A DNA stretch of 64,000 nucleotides from the NCBI GenBank assembly GCA_963995525.1, contig OZ023205.1:51185681-51249680 (forward strand). Reading direction: 5' to 3'. The DNA is from Escarpia spicata. Its lineage: Eukaryota > Annelida > Polychaeta > Sabellida > Siboglinidae. The notes beneath the pieces were generated by a model. It did no database searches. It saw only the letters and a list, made by a program, of their open reading frames with translations, and was not told the origin of the DNA. The position numbers and the translations under genes were made by a program. Below are positions 20,774-30,304 of the stretch, in pieces (the stretch's first letter is position 1; every line of letters starts with the position of its first letter).

Positions 20774-23545
20774 ATGCCAGTCTGCCCCGTATGTGATAAA
20801 ACCGTCGAGCGTCTGGCAGGTCACTCTTGTACTAAACCACAAAGCCCGAAATGCGGTCATTATGTCGCCCGTCGCTATACCCTCTTGAGACATATGAGGG
20901 TGTCGAAAACCTGCGGAAATAAAAAGGCGATCGAAGATGATCGCGCGTACCCGAAATGCGGCAACTCTTTCTCTCAGCGCGCGACACATCTGAAGACCTG
21001 CGGAACACCACCACCATCGCCGCCAGCAGCGCCACCTAGCGATCATGACGAAGACGCGCTATCGGCCGGTCTACGGCGTGTCGTGGAGGACCACTGGTCT
21101 AGCATACGGACGTCGGTGTCGCGCGGTCTTATACAGTCCCGCTATAATTTCCAATTGACCGACTGTTTGGACATTAGGGAACTGGAACCCCGATTAAGAC
21201 TAATGTTCGAGGCGCAAAAGTGCGCGTTTAAGATAAATGTAAGTTATGCGTTTATTCTGCGCCACAAGGAGTCGGGTCGCTACCGCTATTTTCATTCGTC
21301 CTGCAATTGCTGCGGCCGCCTCCTGGAAGTCCCCGCCCTCGTTACCGACGCTCGCTCGTTCGAGCGCCTCCTCGACACAGTCCGTACACGCGATGTTCTT
21401 CAGTACGTGATAGCGCCCCGTCTCGGGATGGGTTGCCGAATTGGTGACAAACGCGACCTACTTTCTGAATGCCATCATACAACACCCTATCGGTTGCGTC
21501 GGCGCTCAACTCCCCGCCTACCTGCGCACCAACAGGGCCGTCGTCACGCTAGTGAAAGATCGAATAGGCGCCCCCTACGCGGATAATCTATGCCTTTTCC
21601 GTTGTCTGGCCCTTCATAAACGACGACTAGCCACGGGCAGCGATGTCGACATTGCCCGTTTGACGGCCCCCGCCAAACGTCTATACGACGACTACTGCAG
21701 AGCACGCCGCGTCCCCCTGAACCTCCTCGACCGAGTGGAGGCGGTCTTTAGCGTCAACGTGACCGTCTATCGACTGACGGAGGCCGACACCGCCGAATTG
21801 GTCCGTCGGTCTCTCTACGCGCACCCGACAATCCTAAACGTCAACGTATACGACGCGCACTATTCGTATATACGCGACGTCTCGATGTACACGAAGACGT
21901 ACGTATGCAGCAAGTGCGCCAACTTCCTGTGGCGAACCTCCTACGAATTACGACATCACGAAGCGACGTGCGACGGCGGCGTTCACCACGTCTTCCCCGG
22001 CGGCGTCTACCACCCGACACCGTCCGTGTTTCAGCGGCTAGAGGACGAGGGCGTCTACGTGGACGATGACCTGCGCTACTATCCGTACAGGGCAACATTC
22101 GACTTCGTATGTTACTTCGTCGATCGTGACCTGCCGCCGGACACAGAAAATTGCCGGTGGCTAGCCCGCCACGAACTACTCAGGGTGAGCATCGCATCGA
22201 ACGTCCCCGGCCACGAGACGGCGCAGTGTTTCGTCACGACCGGCGATTCGGCCGATCTCGCGAGGCGCCTGATCGACGCTTTGGAGGCTGTGAGCGAAGC
22301 GGCGTGCGCGGCTCTGCGGCCGTTGTACGACTCGGCCTTCGAAGCCCTCGACGCGCTCGACGACGACTGGCGGCGCGCAGCCCCCGAGAAAGAGGCGGAC
22401 AAGTCGTCACCGTACGCCACACTCGCCGATCGCCTGTGGACCCATCTACGCCAGCTTCCCGTCCTCGGTTTTAATTCGGGCAAGTATGACTAGAACGTCT
22501 TCAAAAAGTACTTGACCCCCCTCCTCATGACCGACGGTCAGCACACGTCGTCGGCGTTCACAATCAAACGCCAGAACAAAAAAATGTGTCTAACGACGTC
22601 GACGCTCAAATTTCTAGATATCACCAACTACCTGGCCCCTGGCGTCAGCTACGAGCGGTTTCTGAAGGCGTACGGCTGCGAGGCGACGAAAGGCTACTTT
22701 CCCTACGAGTACATCGACGCGTTGGAAAAGTTGTACGACACCGAACTGCCGCCGCGGGAGTCTTTCTACAGCCACCTGAACCGGGAAGGGATCTCAGCCG
22801 CGGCGTACGAGGTTTGCGTAACGGCATGGCGCGACGAACGGATGACGACAATGCGCAACTTCCTCGTGTGGTATAATAACAGAGACTTTGTGCCGTTTCT
22901 CGAGGCCGTCGACAAACAGTTCGCGTTCTACAGCCAGCGTCGCATCGACATGTTCAAGGACGCCATCAGCGTACCGGGCCTAACTGTGCTTTACCTCTTC
23001 AACGATCTACCAGCGTCGATCAACTTCACCCTCTTCAACGAACCGAATAAGGACAATCGCAAATCGTAGGCTGTCCCTCGATCATCTTCGCGCGTCGTCA
23101 CACGGCCGACGTGACCGTTCTTCGTCGCAACGAGTACGGCGACTCGGCGGCACGTCTTTGTCACACGATTGTCGGATTTGACGCGAACGCCCTCTACCTA
23201 TGGGCGATGATGCACCAGTTGCCGCCGTGAAGAGAACGCCTTTTGACCGGAACGAGTGCACCGCTACGGTCGTATGGCCGTGCAGTGGCTGACGTGGAGG
23301 GCGGACGGACGGGGGTGCGCATACGACATACGGCATACTGAATAAGCGATAGGACGATATGGACAAGGACGCCTACCTAGCCGTCCTGCGCGACCAACGG
23401 AGCGGCGTCGGCTGGAACCGCGGCTTTCAAGTAAAAGAGTCGTCCGTGCTGACGTACATTCAAGAGCGCGCGGCGTTGAGCTCTTTTCTACGCTAAACGC
23501 CGCGTGCTCGACGACGGCGTCACCACGGCGCCCATACTCGTGTAA
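20774..23545 (+). pseudogene. Protein-primed DNA polymerase B (broken, C-terminally truncated)
   Basis: Family-B replicative polymerase of Polintons. ATG 20774 sits in good context (AGCACCATGC). The N-terminus carries Cys/His zinc-finger-like motifs (CPVCDK, then C-x2-C and H-x-C sets up to about residue 78). An extension with PYADNLCLFRCLALH (about 21,575) is typical of Polinton polymerases. The exonuclease region has FDFVCYF near 22,099, where the acidic second residue of the ExoI motif is Val, and GFNSGKYD at 22,468. Palm motif A, GFDANALYLWAM, lies near 23,169. Lesions: frameshift near 21,430; in-frame TAG at 22491-22493; frameshift near 23,060; stops from 23,228 on. Motif B and the DTDS motif C are absent. 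Fragments such as KDAYLAVLRDQ (from 23,362) show the coding remnant continues to about 23,545 before being cut off. Confidence 0.92.
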
Positions 23546-23756
23546 GGCGGACTAGGGGGCCCCCTCCCCTAGGCGTAGGGTCTAGGGCGCCTATAAGACG
23601 CCTCCTAGGGACTAGGGGTAGGGCGACTATAAGGGGTAGGAAGGGCACCTTATTGGCGCCACTAGGGGTAGGTACTACTACTAATAAAACAGAGTACGAA
23701 ACAACATGTGCGTTTTCATTGGTTTTTATTTGCAGTAAACGAATAAGCAAGCAATA
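23546..23756. promoter_or_regulatory. Convergent 3' region with bidirectional poly(A) signals
   Basis: Between the plus-strand polB remnant and the minus-strand protease gene. AATAAA for the plus strand lies at 23683-23688, and TTTATT (AATAAA on the minus strand) at 23725-23730, 27 bp before the protease stop. The stretch 23,550-23,675 is made of short CTAGGGGTAGG-type repeats. Confidence 0.7.
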
Positions 23757-24218
23757 TTAGGCAGTTAAATGTGTTTTTAGCCAGTCGAATACGAGACAGT
23801 CGTTAGCCACCCTATCGGGGCCGAATAGGGACTGGAATCCCTTTAACGGCATACCGCGGCATCGCAAGAGCAGGTAGGCGACGCAATATTGTCCGCATAC
23901 GTTAGATACCCCGCTCTGTAGTTTCTTGTCGTTGTACGCCCACGAGTCGCCGCAGTTACGGCGAAGGAAGACGCGAAAGTCGTCGTGCAGGGGCGGCAGG
24001 CCGTACGAATCGAAGTAGTCGCCTCGTCCGTCGACGTCCACGTAGAGAGCTTCCCAGGGTTCCCCCGGTTCGCCGCCGCCGTCGGTGTTGCACACGAAGG
24101 CCGTCGGGAGCGCGGTGAGCCGTCTTTTCGGTAGGCCGTCTTTCGGCCTGACACCGACGACGATGTGTTTAGCGAACGGGTCGATCCGTAGTCGGCGCAT
24201 CAGTTGAAACGTATCCAT
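23757..24218 (-). CDS. Adenain-like cysteine maturation protease, catalytic His replaced
   Basis: An open 153-aa frame abutting the capsid gene (capsid stop 24220-24222, this ATG 24216-24218). Family: adenovirus-type cysteine proteases that cut capsid precursors in the assembling particle. Visible motifs: EALYVD then GDYFDSYG with the acidic catalytic residue D70, Q101 for the oxyanion hole, and SNVCGQYCVAYLLL with the nucleophile C108. The catalytic His expected next to the Trp of the first motif is Pro54 (GEPWEALY), so the enzyme should be inactive although the frame is intact. Family members in Polintons are of similar length, so it is otherwise complete. Confidence 0.9.
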   Translation of the reverse strand: MDTFQLMRRLRIDPFAKHIVVGVRPKDGLPKRRLTALPTAFVCNTDGGGEPGEPWEALYVDVDGRGDYFDSYGLPPLHDDFRVFLRRNCGDSWAYNDKKLQSGVSNVCGQYCVAYLLLRCRGMPLKGFQSLFGPDRVANDCLVFDWLKTHLTA

Positions 24219-24219
24219 G

Positions 24220-25510
24220 CTACTGCTCGAGCACGACGTTCCGGTTCCTGTCGATCTCCACCACCGACTCGAAATCCCCGTGCACGACGACGTTCACCGT
24301 TTGGGGCAGGGCGACTGAGAAGTGTAGCTCGGCGCGCAGGTTTCCCCTATGCACGAGGTTGAAATGGTCACCGTCGCAACAGTCGGGCATCAGGTCGAAG
24401 CCGAAGATGGTGTAACCGCTACCGAAGTCGAAACGCATCAGGTCGTTTCCCTCGTCCACGTACACCTTTCCGTTGCCCCCGAAGAGGTTCATGTAGCTTC
24501 GGATGTAACGGCTCTGTCCAAAGTTCGGCTGCAGTGGCTTGCTCGGTACCTGGCGTCCGTCGACGTAGAGCGCGATGATATTTATGTCGTTGTGCTTCGC
24601 TTTGAACGGGGTTTTAGTGTAGGTCCCGTTAAAGGCGTCGTTGTCGATCAGGGTCAAGAACACGTGTTTCGGGAGGACGCCCAGGTAGACTTCTCATGCG
24701 TGTGAGACATCTTCCCCTGCGGTATCGAGAACACCTTGCAGTCGACTCAACGTTTAGGCTACTTGGCCGTCCCTCGCGCCAACGCTTTAATGTGACCCAG
24801 CTGGACGGACGGGTTCACCTTCGTTTTTCGCACTTGCAGGTAGGTCTCCAACTGGGAGATTTCCCACCCCGGATCGACTTGCGCACCTACGAGTGCAAAG
24901 GCGTCCTTCGCGCGCACCAGTCGTATCTTCATGTCGACGCCGTTCAGCAGGTACCGGTCTTGCATGAGCACGTCGACGTGCAGGCGTCCCATCATCTCCA
25001 CCTCGCGGCTGTTCCGCGTAAGTTCGCGCCACCGTCGTTGTCATCCGTGGTCGCCTCCATGGATCCGGCGGTGTCTTTTTATCACAGGGCACCCTGGAGC
25101 TGCGTCCTTTTCGCCTCGCCACCGTAGCTCAGCAGGGTTTCGAGGTAGGCCCGATACGGATACGTATTGGTCGACGGCGTTACGAGCGTGCCGTTCAGCG
25201 ATACGTCTACTTGACTGAACATCGAAAGCAGAAAATTGTTGACTGGCGCCACGACGGAGTCGTTCGCGAGATCGGTATCGTCCCCCTGGATCAGTTTGAA
25301 GAGGACGTACAGTCTAATACTCGACAGGTCCGTATAGTCATCTCCCGAGCCCGGGATGAGGAACTCGATAGTCCTGCCGGCGTCGAGGGCCGTCAGTGGC
25401 TGGTGATCGATCCACTGACCGCTCTCGATGCTCGTCTGCGTCGTCGGCAAAGCGAACAGCTTCAGTTCGCACTTTAGACCTTCGGACGACTGCCGATGCA
25501 CGAACGCCAT
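24220..25510 (-). pseudogene. Double-jelly-roll major capsid protein (broken)
   Basis: Hexon-like major capsid protein of Polintons/adintoviruses, about 430 codons. The N-terminal part (25,510 to 25,085) includes YTDLSSIRLYVLFKL, FSQVDVSLNGTLV and STNTYPYRAYLETLLSYGG, strongly conserved capsid segments. The middle (25,000-24,759) has GRLHVDVLMQDRYLLNGVD and VRAKDAFAL. The C-terminal third (24,663-24,220) has FGFDLMPDCCDGDHFNLV and VVEIDRNRNVVLEQ. Lesions seen: two adjacent stops (TGA TAA) near 25,082-25,087, a frameshift near 25,005, stops near 24,747-24,759, and a frameshift near 24,690. It starts two bases after the stop of the upstream pVI-like gene and ends next to the protease ATG. Confidence 0.92.
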
Positions 25511-25511
25511 T

Positions 25512-25921
25512 CTAGCCGGTGGTGAATATATCGCTAGAAAAGGTCCGTTCCTGGCGTTTCCGCCTCTTCTTACTGGACTTTGCCGCCGTAACCGGTGGCT
25601 TTATACGTCGTTGTTTTTTGTCGGCGACGGCCTATTCAGCATCCCGTCGAGAAGGTCGGCGCCGGCTCTTTCGTGCGTCGTTTTACCGTACGGTTTCAAA
25701 TTCTTGCCGGCGACGACGTCCTGCGCCACGCGTACGCCCGTATTAAGGGCGCGCTTCCCCAACGCCACGGGGCCTCTCTTGATAAGCGGCATGGCGCTTC
25801 GAAACAGGCTCCCGAAGAGATTGCCCAGACCGTGACCTCGCTGCCCTCCACCTCCGACGAAGATCGGCAGAGAGCCGCCGACCTGTCGAATGTAGTAGTC
25901 TTCGTACGCATTACGCGTCAT
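25512..25921 (-). pseudogene. pVI/pX-like minor virion protein (frameshifted)
   Basis: Short basic protein with a glycine-rich amphipathic N-terminus: YYIRQVGGSLPIFVGG, then GHGLGNLFGSLFRSAMPLIK. This is the pattern of the Polinton/adintovirus protein compared with adenovirus pVI/pX, thought to be membrane-active or core-associated. The ATG at 25921 overlaps the penton stop region by a few bases. A frameshift near 25,600 separates it from a basic C-terminus (KSSKKRRKRQER...DIFTTG) ending at 25512-25514, just before the capsid ATG. Confidence 0.75.
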
Positions 25922-25923
25922 CG

Positions 25924-26781
25924 TCAAAACAGTTTAGATTTGCAGCGTCTGATGTGAAGCGTCGACACGAGTTTTCCCCCCTCAATTGGTATCGGTTGAC
26001 TGATGTCGTCCCTTATATCGATCTCGACCGAAACTGATTTGTCGCCGCAGGAGAGATACGTATTTGACGCGGTCGAAGACATTCGAAATAGTGAGTCCGT
26101 TCGTCCCGTAGACGGGGATGGTTCGAAGGAGGGGGGCAAACACGTCACCGACGACCCGCGGTTCCACGAGATCAGTGTACACGTACAGGGTGTCGATTCC
26201 CGCATTCATGTCTACCTTATACCGACCATCGTACTCGTTGGTATACGCGACGGGGTCGGTGCTGATGATGACCTCGGCGGTCGTGTCCTTCAAGAGTGGG
26301 CTCGCGATGACGTTCGAATCGAAACCTAGTACGAACTTCAGACGGCTCCTAGGGGGGAGGTGAAATTCAACACCCGGCGACAGATATAGCTTAATCCGGT
26401 TGGTGATGGGGCTGTACTCCAGGCGGGCCTTAACTTTATCGGTGCTCAGTTTCAACAGTGCATCGTTGATTTTATGCATCAACTCGTAAGCGCTGTTTTA
26501 AAAGCCGTAAGGAATGTCCCCCGTCGGAAAATCACATTACCGTCCGAGTTAAATGGGCTACTTTCCGCCGTCCTGCAGGTCAGGTGGAAGTACGAGTTCG
26601 CGGCTCTCACGTTGTACCACGAATGCGGGTACTGTAGCGTTACTATTCCGCAGTTCCATTGGCCCGACAGGTCGATGCGTTGCGGCAGATTCGTGGTGTA
26701 GTGAGTCAACGTGTTTTCGGGGTGCGCCTTCATATACGCATTGCTCGGTAGGGTCTGGTAAAAGTCAGACGATGCCGCCAT
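25924..26781 (-). pseudogene. Penton-like minor capsid protein (two frameshifts)
   Basis: Single-jelly-roll vertex protein of Polintons. The N-terminal 100 codons (26,781-26,479) contain SDFYQTLPSNAYM, LTHYTTNLPQRIDL and YPHSWYNVRAAN, all diagnostic. The middle (26,482 to about 26,080) has LSPGVEFHLPPRSRLKFVLG and LYVYTDLVEPRVVGD. The C-terminus (about 26,080-25,924) has VSVEIDIRDDISQPIPIEGG. Each segment is in a different frame: frameshifts near 26,480 and 26,080. Its start overlaps the 3' end of the upstream membrane-protein gene by 17 bases, and its stop lies at the pVI-like start. Confidence 0.9.
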
Positions 26782-27088
26782 CGCGACGACTCATAGACGG
26801 ACTCCGGAGTAGGTAACCGAGACAGCTACTCAACAGTGCCGTCTACAGGTTGGAGTCGCCCTGACCTCTCGTCAGATTGTATATACTCACGACGATAACC
26901 GTGTACAGGACGACGATCTGACACAGGAAGATGATCTCGGCTTGAGGGCAGTCTTTCCCGCAGAAACGCCATGGAACGTGTTCGCGGACGGAGGTGGTGG
27001 TAGATTCGGTAGCGTCGACGAAGTCTGCGGTTGTGGCTACGTCGACATTGAAGCAGTGTGCGGCGTCGGCTGTCTCCTCGTCGGTCAT
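26765..27088 (-). pseudogene. Small single-pass membrane protein conserved in Polintons (nonsense mutation)
   Basis: ATG at 27088. The first 80 residues contain a C-rich motif (WRFCGKDCPQAE) and a transmembrane helix at about residues 52-70 (IIFLCQIVVLYTVIVVSIY) followed by NLTRG. A TAG at 26843-26845 interrupts the frame, which continues with TALLSSCLGYLLRSPS to a stop at 26765-26767 inside the penton start region. I recall the segment around the stop as a strongly conserved Polinton/adintovirus signature, but its role is unknown. A TATA box lies ~40 bp upstream. Confidence 0.75.
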
Positions 27089-27125
27089 CGTAGCACTACT
27101 GCGGTCTCTTAATGCAGCACCCTCC

Positions 27126-27131
27126 TTTATA
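27126..27131 (-). promoter_or_regulatory. TATA box upstream of the small membrane-protein gene
   Basis: TATAAAGG on the minus strand (TTTATA at 27126-27131), about 40 bp from the ATG at 27088. Confidence 0.5.
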
Positions 27132-27216
27132 GAAGAGGTCGTTGCACGCTTCGTGTAGTGGAGAGCACCCCCAGTGTCGCGCCCACAACATGACTGCCTT
27201 CCGACGCTACGTCGGC

Positions 27217-28341
27217 CTACCCTTTATAGTCCACGAGCGCTTTGGCGTCGATCCAGCTGTTGAATGAAGCTGGATATCCGCTCCATTTCACGCGCACCTC
27301 CGCCGCACCCCCCTTACGACGATGACGCTGTAGAACGGCCTCCACGCGATACAGTTTGTCATTCGGGACGACTACGCGTTGCAGTTCCGATTCGTAGATG
27401 GTGCCGTTTAGCGGCGTCCCGGCGTCGTCCTCCAGTCGATACACGGGCGGATCGGACGGGTGCGCTTCTACGACGGTGAAGAGCTCTTCGCTCCAGTTAG
27501 CCGTGTATCCTTTTTTGAACCGGCCCTTCGCCTTGCTGATGCGTACGCGATCTCCCTCTCGCAGTTTCGGTTTGTTGCCACCACCACCACCACTGCCACC
27601 GTACAACCGTTGCCATACGCTCTCCTGATTCGCATCGTTAACGCTCGCCGGTGTCCTACCGATACTTCGATGATAGGCGTTGTTGTACTAACGTACGAGA
27701 TGCGGCAACGGCTCTACGTATCGCAGCGTCTGATTTTTCGTAAAATACCTCCACATGCGCGTCTTCAACGTCCGATTGAACCGTTCCACGACACTCGCTT
27801 TAGTCTCCTCATTATGCGTCACGAAATGGTGGACGCCGTAGTCCTTCAAGAGTTTCTGTAGGAGTCTGTTGAGAAACTCCGTCCCCTTATCGGTCCGCAG
27901 CGCGTTCGGCGGTTGCTCCGCCTGCAGCAGGGTCTCGAAAGCCGCGACGAGCGCCGGGCCTGATTTAATCTTCAACTGGACGCACCACGCCCGCTTCGAG
28001 AAAACGTCGATAACCGTCAATAGGAACGTTATACCGTCATTGTGTTTTTTCAGTGTAGCTACGTCGACCAAATCGGCTTGCCACTGCTGGTTTCGACCGC
28101 CTACGATAACGCAACGTCGTTTGAAATGTCGTTTAACCGGTTTGTGCAGGGTGTACGTATCCTGCGCCGCTAGCCACCGCTTGACGATCGGTTTGCGTAC
28201 TACGGCCGCCCCTCTGTGCAACGCGTCGACGCCGCCGTAACTGCCTGCCTGTTTCGGATCGTAATAGACGCGCTTCAGGCGGTCGTCTCGTTGAGTTCGA
28301 CGCTTTCGTTTTGCGCGACGACGAGGCCGCCCGAACACCAT
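27217..28341 (-). pseudogene. Retroviral-type integrase with C-terminal chromodomain (one stop)
   Basis: Integrase that inserts the Polinton and makes the 6-bp duplication. From ATG 28341 (numbering from that Met): a basic N-terminus, QAGSYGGVDALHRGA, then the rve core with catalytic Asp90 (WQADLVDV), Asp151 (LRTDKGTEFLN) and Glu186 (KASVVERFNRT), a DD35E triad with all three residues present. A single TAG at 27688-27690 splits the frame after PLPHLVR; the same frame then continues with YNNAYHRSIGRTP, an SH3-like segment (KPKLREGDRVRISKAKGRFK) and a chromodomain (LYRVEAVLQRH...VRVKWSGYPASFNSW). The frame is also open 60 codons upstream of 28341, but that part overlaps another ORF and lacks conservation I recognise. 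Confidence 0.93.
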
Positions 28342-28451
28342 GACGACGACGAACGATTGCCGACGAAAACTAATATACACATATAGAGAGCGACAACCGC
28401 TACGGCGATGACGAGGATGACGGTTACCGACCTTCTTCTTTGAGGTGTCAT
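28275..28451 (-). CDS. Small predicted single-pass membrane protein overlapping the integrase start
   Basis: ATG 28451, 58 codons: basic N-terminus MTPQRRRS, hydrophobic helix VTVILVIAVAVVALYMCILV (about residues 9-28), then a short Ser-rich, Cys-containing tail ending NESVELNETTA. It overlaps the first 67 bases of the integrase in another frame. The hydrophobic pattern and position between two conserved genes suggest a real small membrane protein, but there is no homology I recognise. Confidence 0.4.
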   Translation of the reverse strand: MTPQRRRSVTVILVIAVAVVALYMCILVFVGNRSSSSWCSGGLVVAQNESVELNETTA

Positions 28452-28465
28452 TGCGGTAAGTGACT

Positions 28466-29257
28466 TTAATACCTCTCCCACGCCGCCTCGAGAATGCGAC
28501 GGCGGCGACTACGTTTTCCACCCGCCTCCACTTCTTTTTCAGCTACCCGCCGCTGCTGCTCCACCCACGCCGCCCCGAGACGACTGCGTTTACCCGGCGT
28601 CGTCGTCTCCTCTTATACCTGCCGCCGCCGCTGTTGCTGCTGCTGCTGCTGCTGCATGTACTCTCGATACCGGGGGTTACCGACGAATTCCATAGGGATG
28701 TTCAGACCCCTCATACGCTCCCCGAACGCTTTCCACCCTACAGGTGGCGCCATCTTATTTCTCGTTCGCATGAGATCGTTCACGAGATCGACCATGTTAC
28801 TGCCCGCGAAAGTTTGACCGTCGTACACGAACTCGCCGCGGTCGTTCCATCGACACAACGGATCGGTTTTCATTTTCGTAATAAGGAGCCTGGCTTTTTC
28901 TTTCAGAGTTTTCTGCATGCTGTCCACGATTTCGCGTTCTATAGCGTTCAAGGGTGCCGCCTCCTCAACCGGTGTCGTCGTCGTCGTCGACGCCGCCGTC
29001 TCGTTGTTCACCACCGACACGCGTACTGGTTGCGCCGCTCGAGCCGCCTCTATCGCGTTGTAACGACTCAGCAGTTGATTGTACGACGCCACCTTATCGC
29101 TTTCGGATAAATCCGACCGGTCTAGAACATCCTTCATGTCGCTGTCCAGGCTACTCATTGCGCGTGATCGGGTCGTGCTCGGCGGCTGGTCGATGAGCGG
29201 CAGGAGGCTCTCCACCAACCGCGGGTCGACCAACGCCATCTTCTTCGCGTGCTGCAT
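28466..29257 (-). pseudogene. Conserved Polinton protein with polyQ, unknown function (one stop)
   Basis: ATG 29257 (the frame is open two codons further with GTG). It starts KKMALVDPRLVESLLP and contains SSLDSDMKDVLDRSDLSESD, KVASYNQLLSRYN and WNDRGEFVYDGQTFAGSNMV. To my knowledge this protein recurs in many Polintons and adintoviruses next to the ATPase/integrase, with no proven function (possibly virion-associated). Eight Gln (CAG repeat, about 28,627-28,650) are followed by TAA at 28613-28615. The same frame then continues with PGKRSRLGAAWVEQQRR and a second KRSR...EAAWERY unit to the stop at 28466-28468, so the stop may be a late nonsense mutation near the C-terminus. Confidence 0.75.
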
Positions 29258-29259
29258 CT

Positions 29260-29607
29260 TCACCCGATAACCTGTCTGAGCAGGGTGAGAAGGACGGTGT
29301 TCGCTAACGGTGCTAGCAGCGCCGTCAGAAGACCTCCCGATCCCTTTTGCAGGATGGCCCGCTTCTGTCTGACGGGTAGTTTTTTGGCCGCTAGCTTATG
29401 CAAGTGGTTCCTGTATTTTAACAGTACTCTTTTCTGCTTCTTCGATAGTTTCACGTTCCCTTTCAGAATGTTGAACGCACAATCGCACAGACTACAGATG
29501 AGGTCGGAGTCCGCGTGGGCGATTACGGTTTTTCGCAGCTCGACGTTCCTCTTATATCTACTCAGCATCTGCAAGGCCAGGATGTGTCTCTTCATGCGGT
29601 CCGTCAT
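29260..29607 (-). CDS. Conserved small basic Polinton protein with hydrophobic C-terminus
   Basis: Intact frame of 115 codons from ATG 29607 to TGA 29260-29262, ending two bases before the next ATG. The N-terminal half has Cys residues (ICSLCDCAFNILKGNVKLSK), then a Lys/Arg-rich stretch KKLPVRQKRAILQKG and a hydrophobic end GLLTALLAPLANTVLLTLL. The pattern 'LKGNVxLSxxQKRxLxKY ... RAILQKG..LxxLLxPL' recurs in Polintons as I recall. A role as a membrane-active or DNA-binding virion component is an inference. A TATA box lies just upstream. Confidence 0.7.
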   Translation of the reverse strand: MTDRMKRHILALQMLSRYKRNVELRKTVIAHADSDLICSLCDCAFNILKGNVKLSKKQKRVLLKYRNHLHKLAAKKLPVRQKRAILQKGSGGLLTALLAPLANTVLLTLLRQVIG

Positions 29608-29644
29608 CCTTACAACGAATAACACGCGCAGTGACGCCTCCCTC

Positions 29645-29652
29645 TTTTTATA
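29645..29652 (-). promoter_or_regulatory. TATA box upstream of the small basic Polinton gene
   Basis: TATAAAAA on the minus strand, 38 bp before the ATG at 29607. It overlaps the stop of the ATPase gene. Confidence 0.55.
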
Positions 29653-30266
29653 CTCCCTTCCTTACGTAGACGTACTGAAGGCGATCGTCGGGAAAAATGC
29701 ACATGCGCAGGCGCATGTCTTCCTCCGTTTCCTGTTTCAGGTCTACGAAGAGATAACCGTACGCTGCAGACGTGGCGTCTTTGAAGGCCTCTATCATGTA
29801 CTTGACCTTGCCCGGATACATCTGTTTTGCTAGATGACCTACTTGGCCGGTGTCCCGGGGGCTCTTGAATAGCACCATGTATTGGGCGTTCAGACTAATT
29901 GTGCGGTTTTCTTTCCCTTTTGGAAAAATATTCTGCAGCAGTTGTACGACGGACATATTACAGTGATGGCTTTTTTAGTAAACAAGGTCGTGACCCTGCT
30001 ATCGGTTTCCTCCATGAGGTGATCGAGTACTAGAAGCGTCCTCGTTTTGGCGTCTAAACGCTTCGGATCCGGTAGGCCGTCTACGAATTCTATTTTGGAT
30101 GCCATAGAGGCGTAGGCGGATGCCACTGGCCGTAGCACCACAGGAATTTATCAGGCGGCGGCTCAATCATAGTGGTAGCGTGCTGTTTTAAGCGAACGAC
30201 GAAAGTAGTCTTACCGCACCCCTTGGCCACTATACACGTAAAGGGATGCTTCAACGGCACACACAT
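29648..30266 (-). pseudogene. FtsK/HerA (A32)-type packaging ATPase (two frameshifts)
   Basis: Genome-packaging ATPase of Polintons. The N-terminal segment from ATG 30266 has HPFTCIVAKGCGKTTFVVRL: a Walker A end (GCGKTT) that is shortened and lacks the leading Gly. The middle segment (to 29,965) has KIEFVDGLPDP and the Walker B-type strand RTLLVLDHLMEETDSRV, in which the second acidic residue is His. The C-terminal segment (29,956-29,648) has ENRTISLNAQYMVLFKSPRD, GHLAKQMYPGK and YGYLFVDLKQETEEDMRLR, all family signatures. Frameshifts near 30,115 and 29,965 separate the three frames. Downstream on the same strand is the small basic protein gene. Confidence 0.9.
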
Positions 30267-30304
30267 ATTCACGACTGGCGCGTGCAGAAACGAGCGATGG
30301 CTTT

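Noticed and set aside
24349..26363. Several plus-strand frames over the capsid and penton genes
   Set aside because: Antisense shadows in GC-rich coding DNA; the minus strand holds the conserved motifs.
28460..29110. 216-codon plus-strand frame
   Set aside because: Shadow of the conserved polyQ Polinton gene on the other strand.
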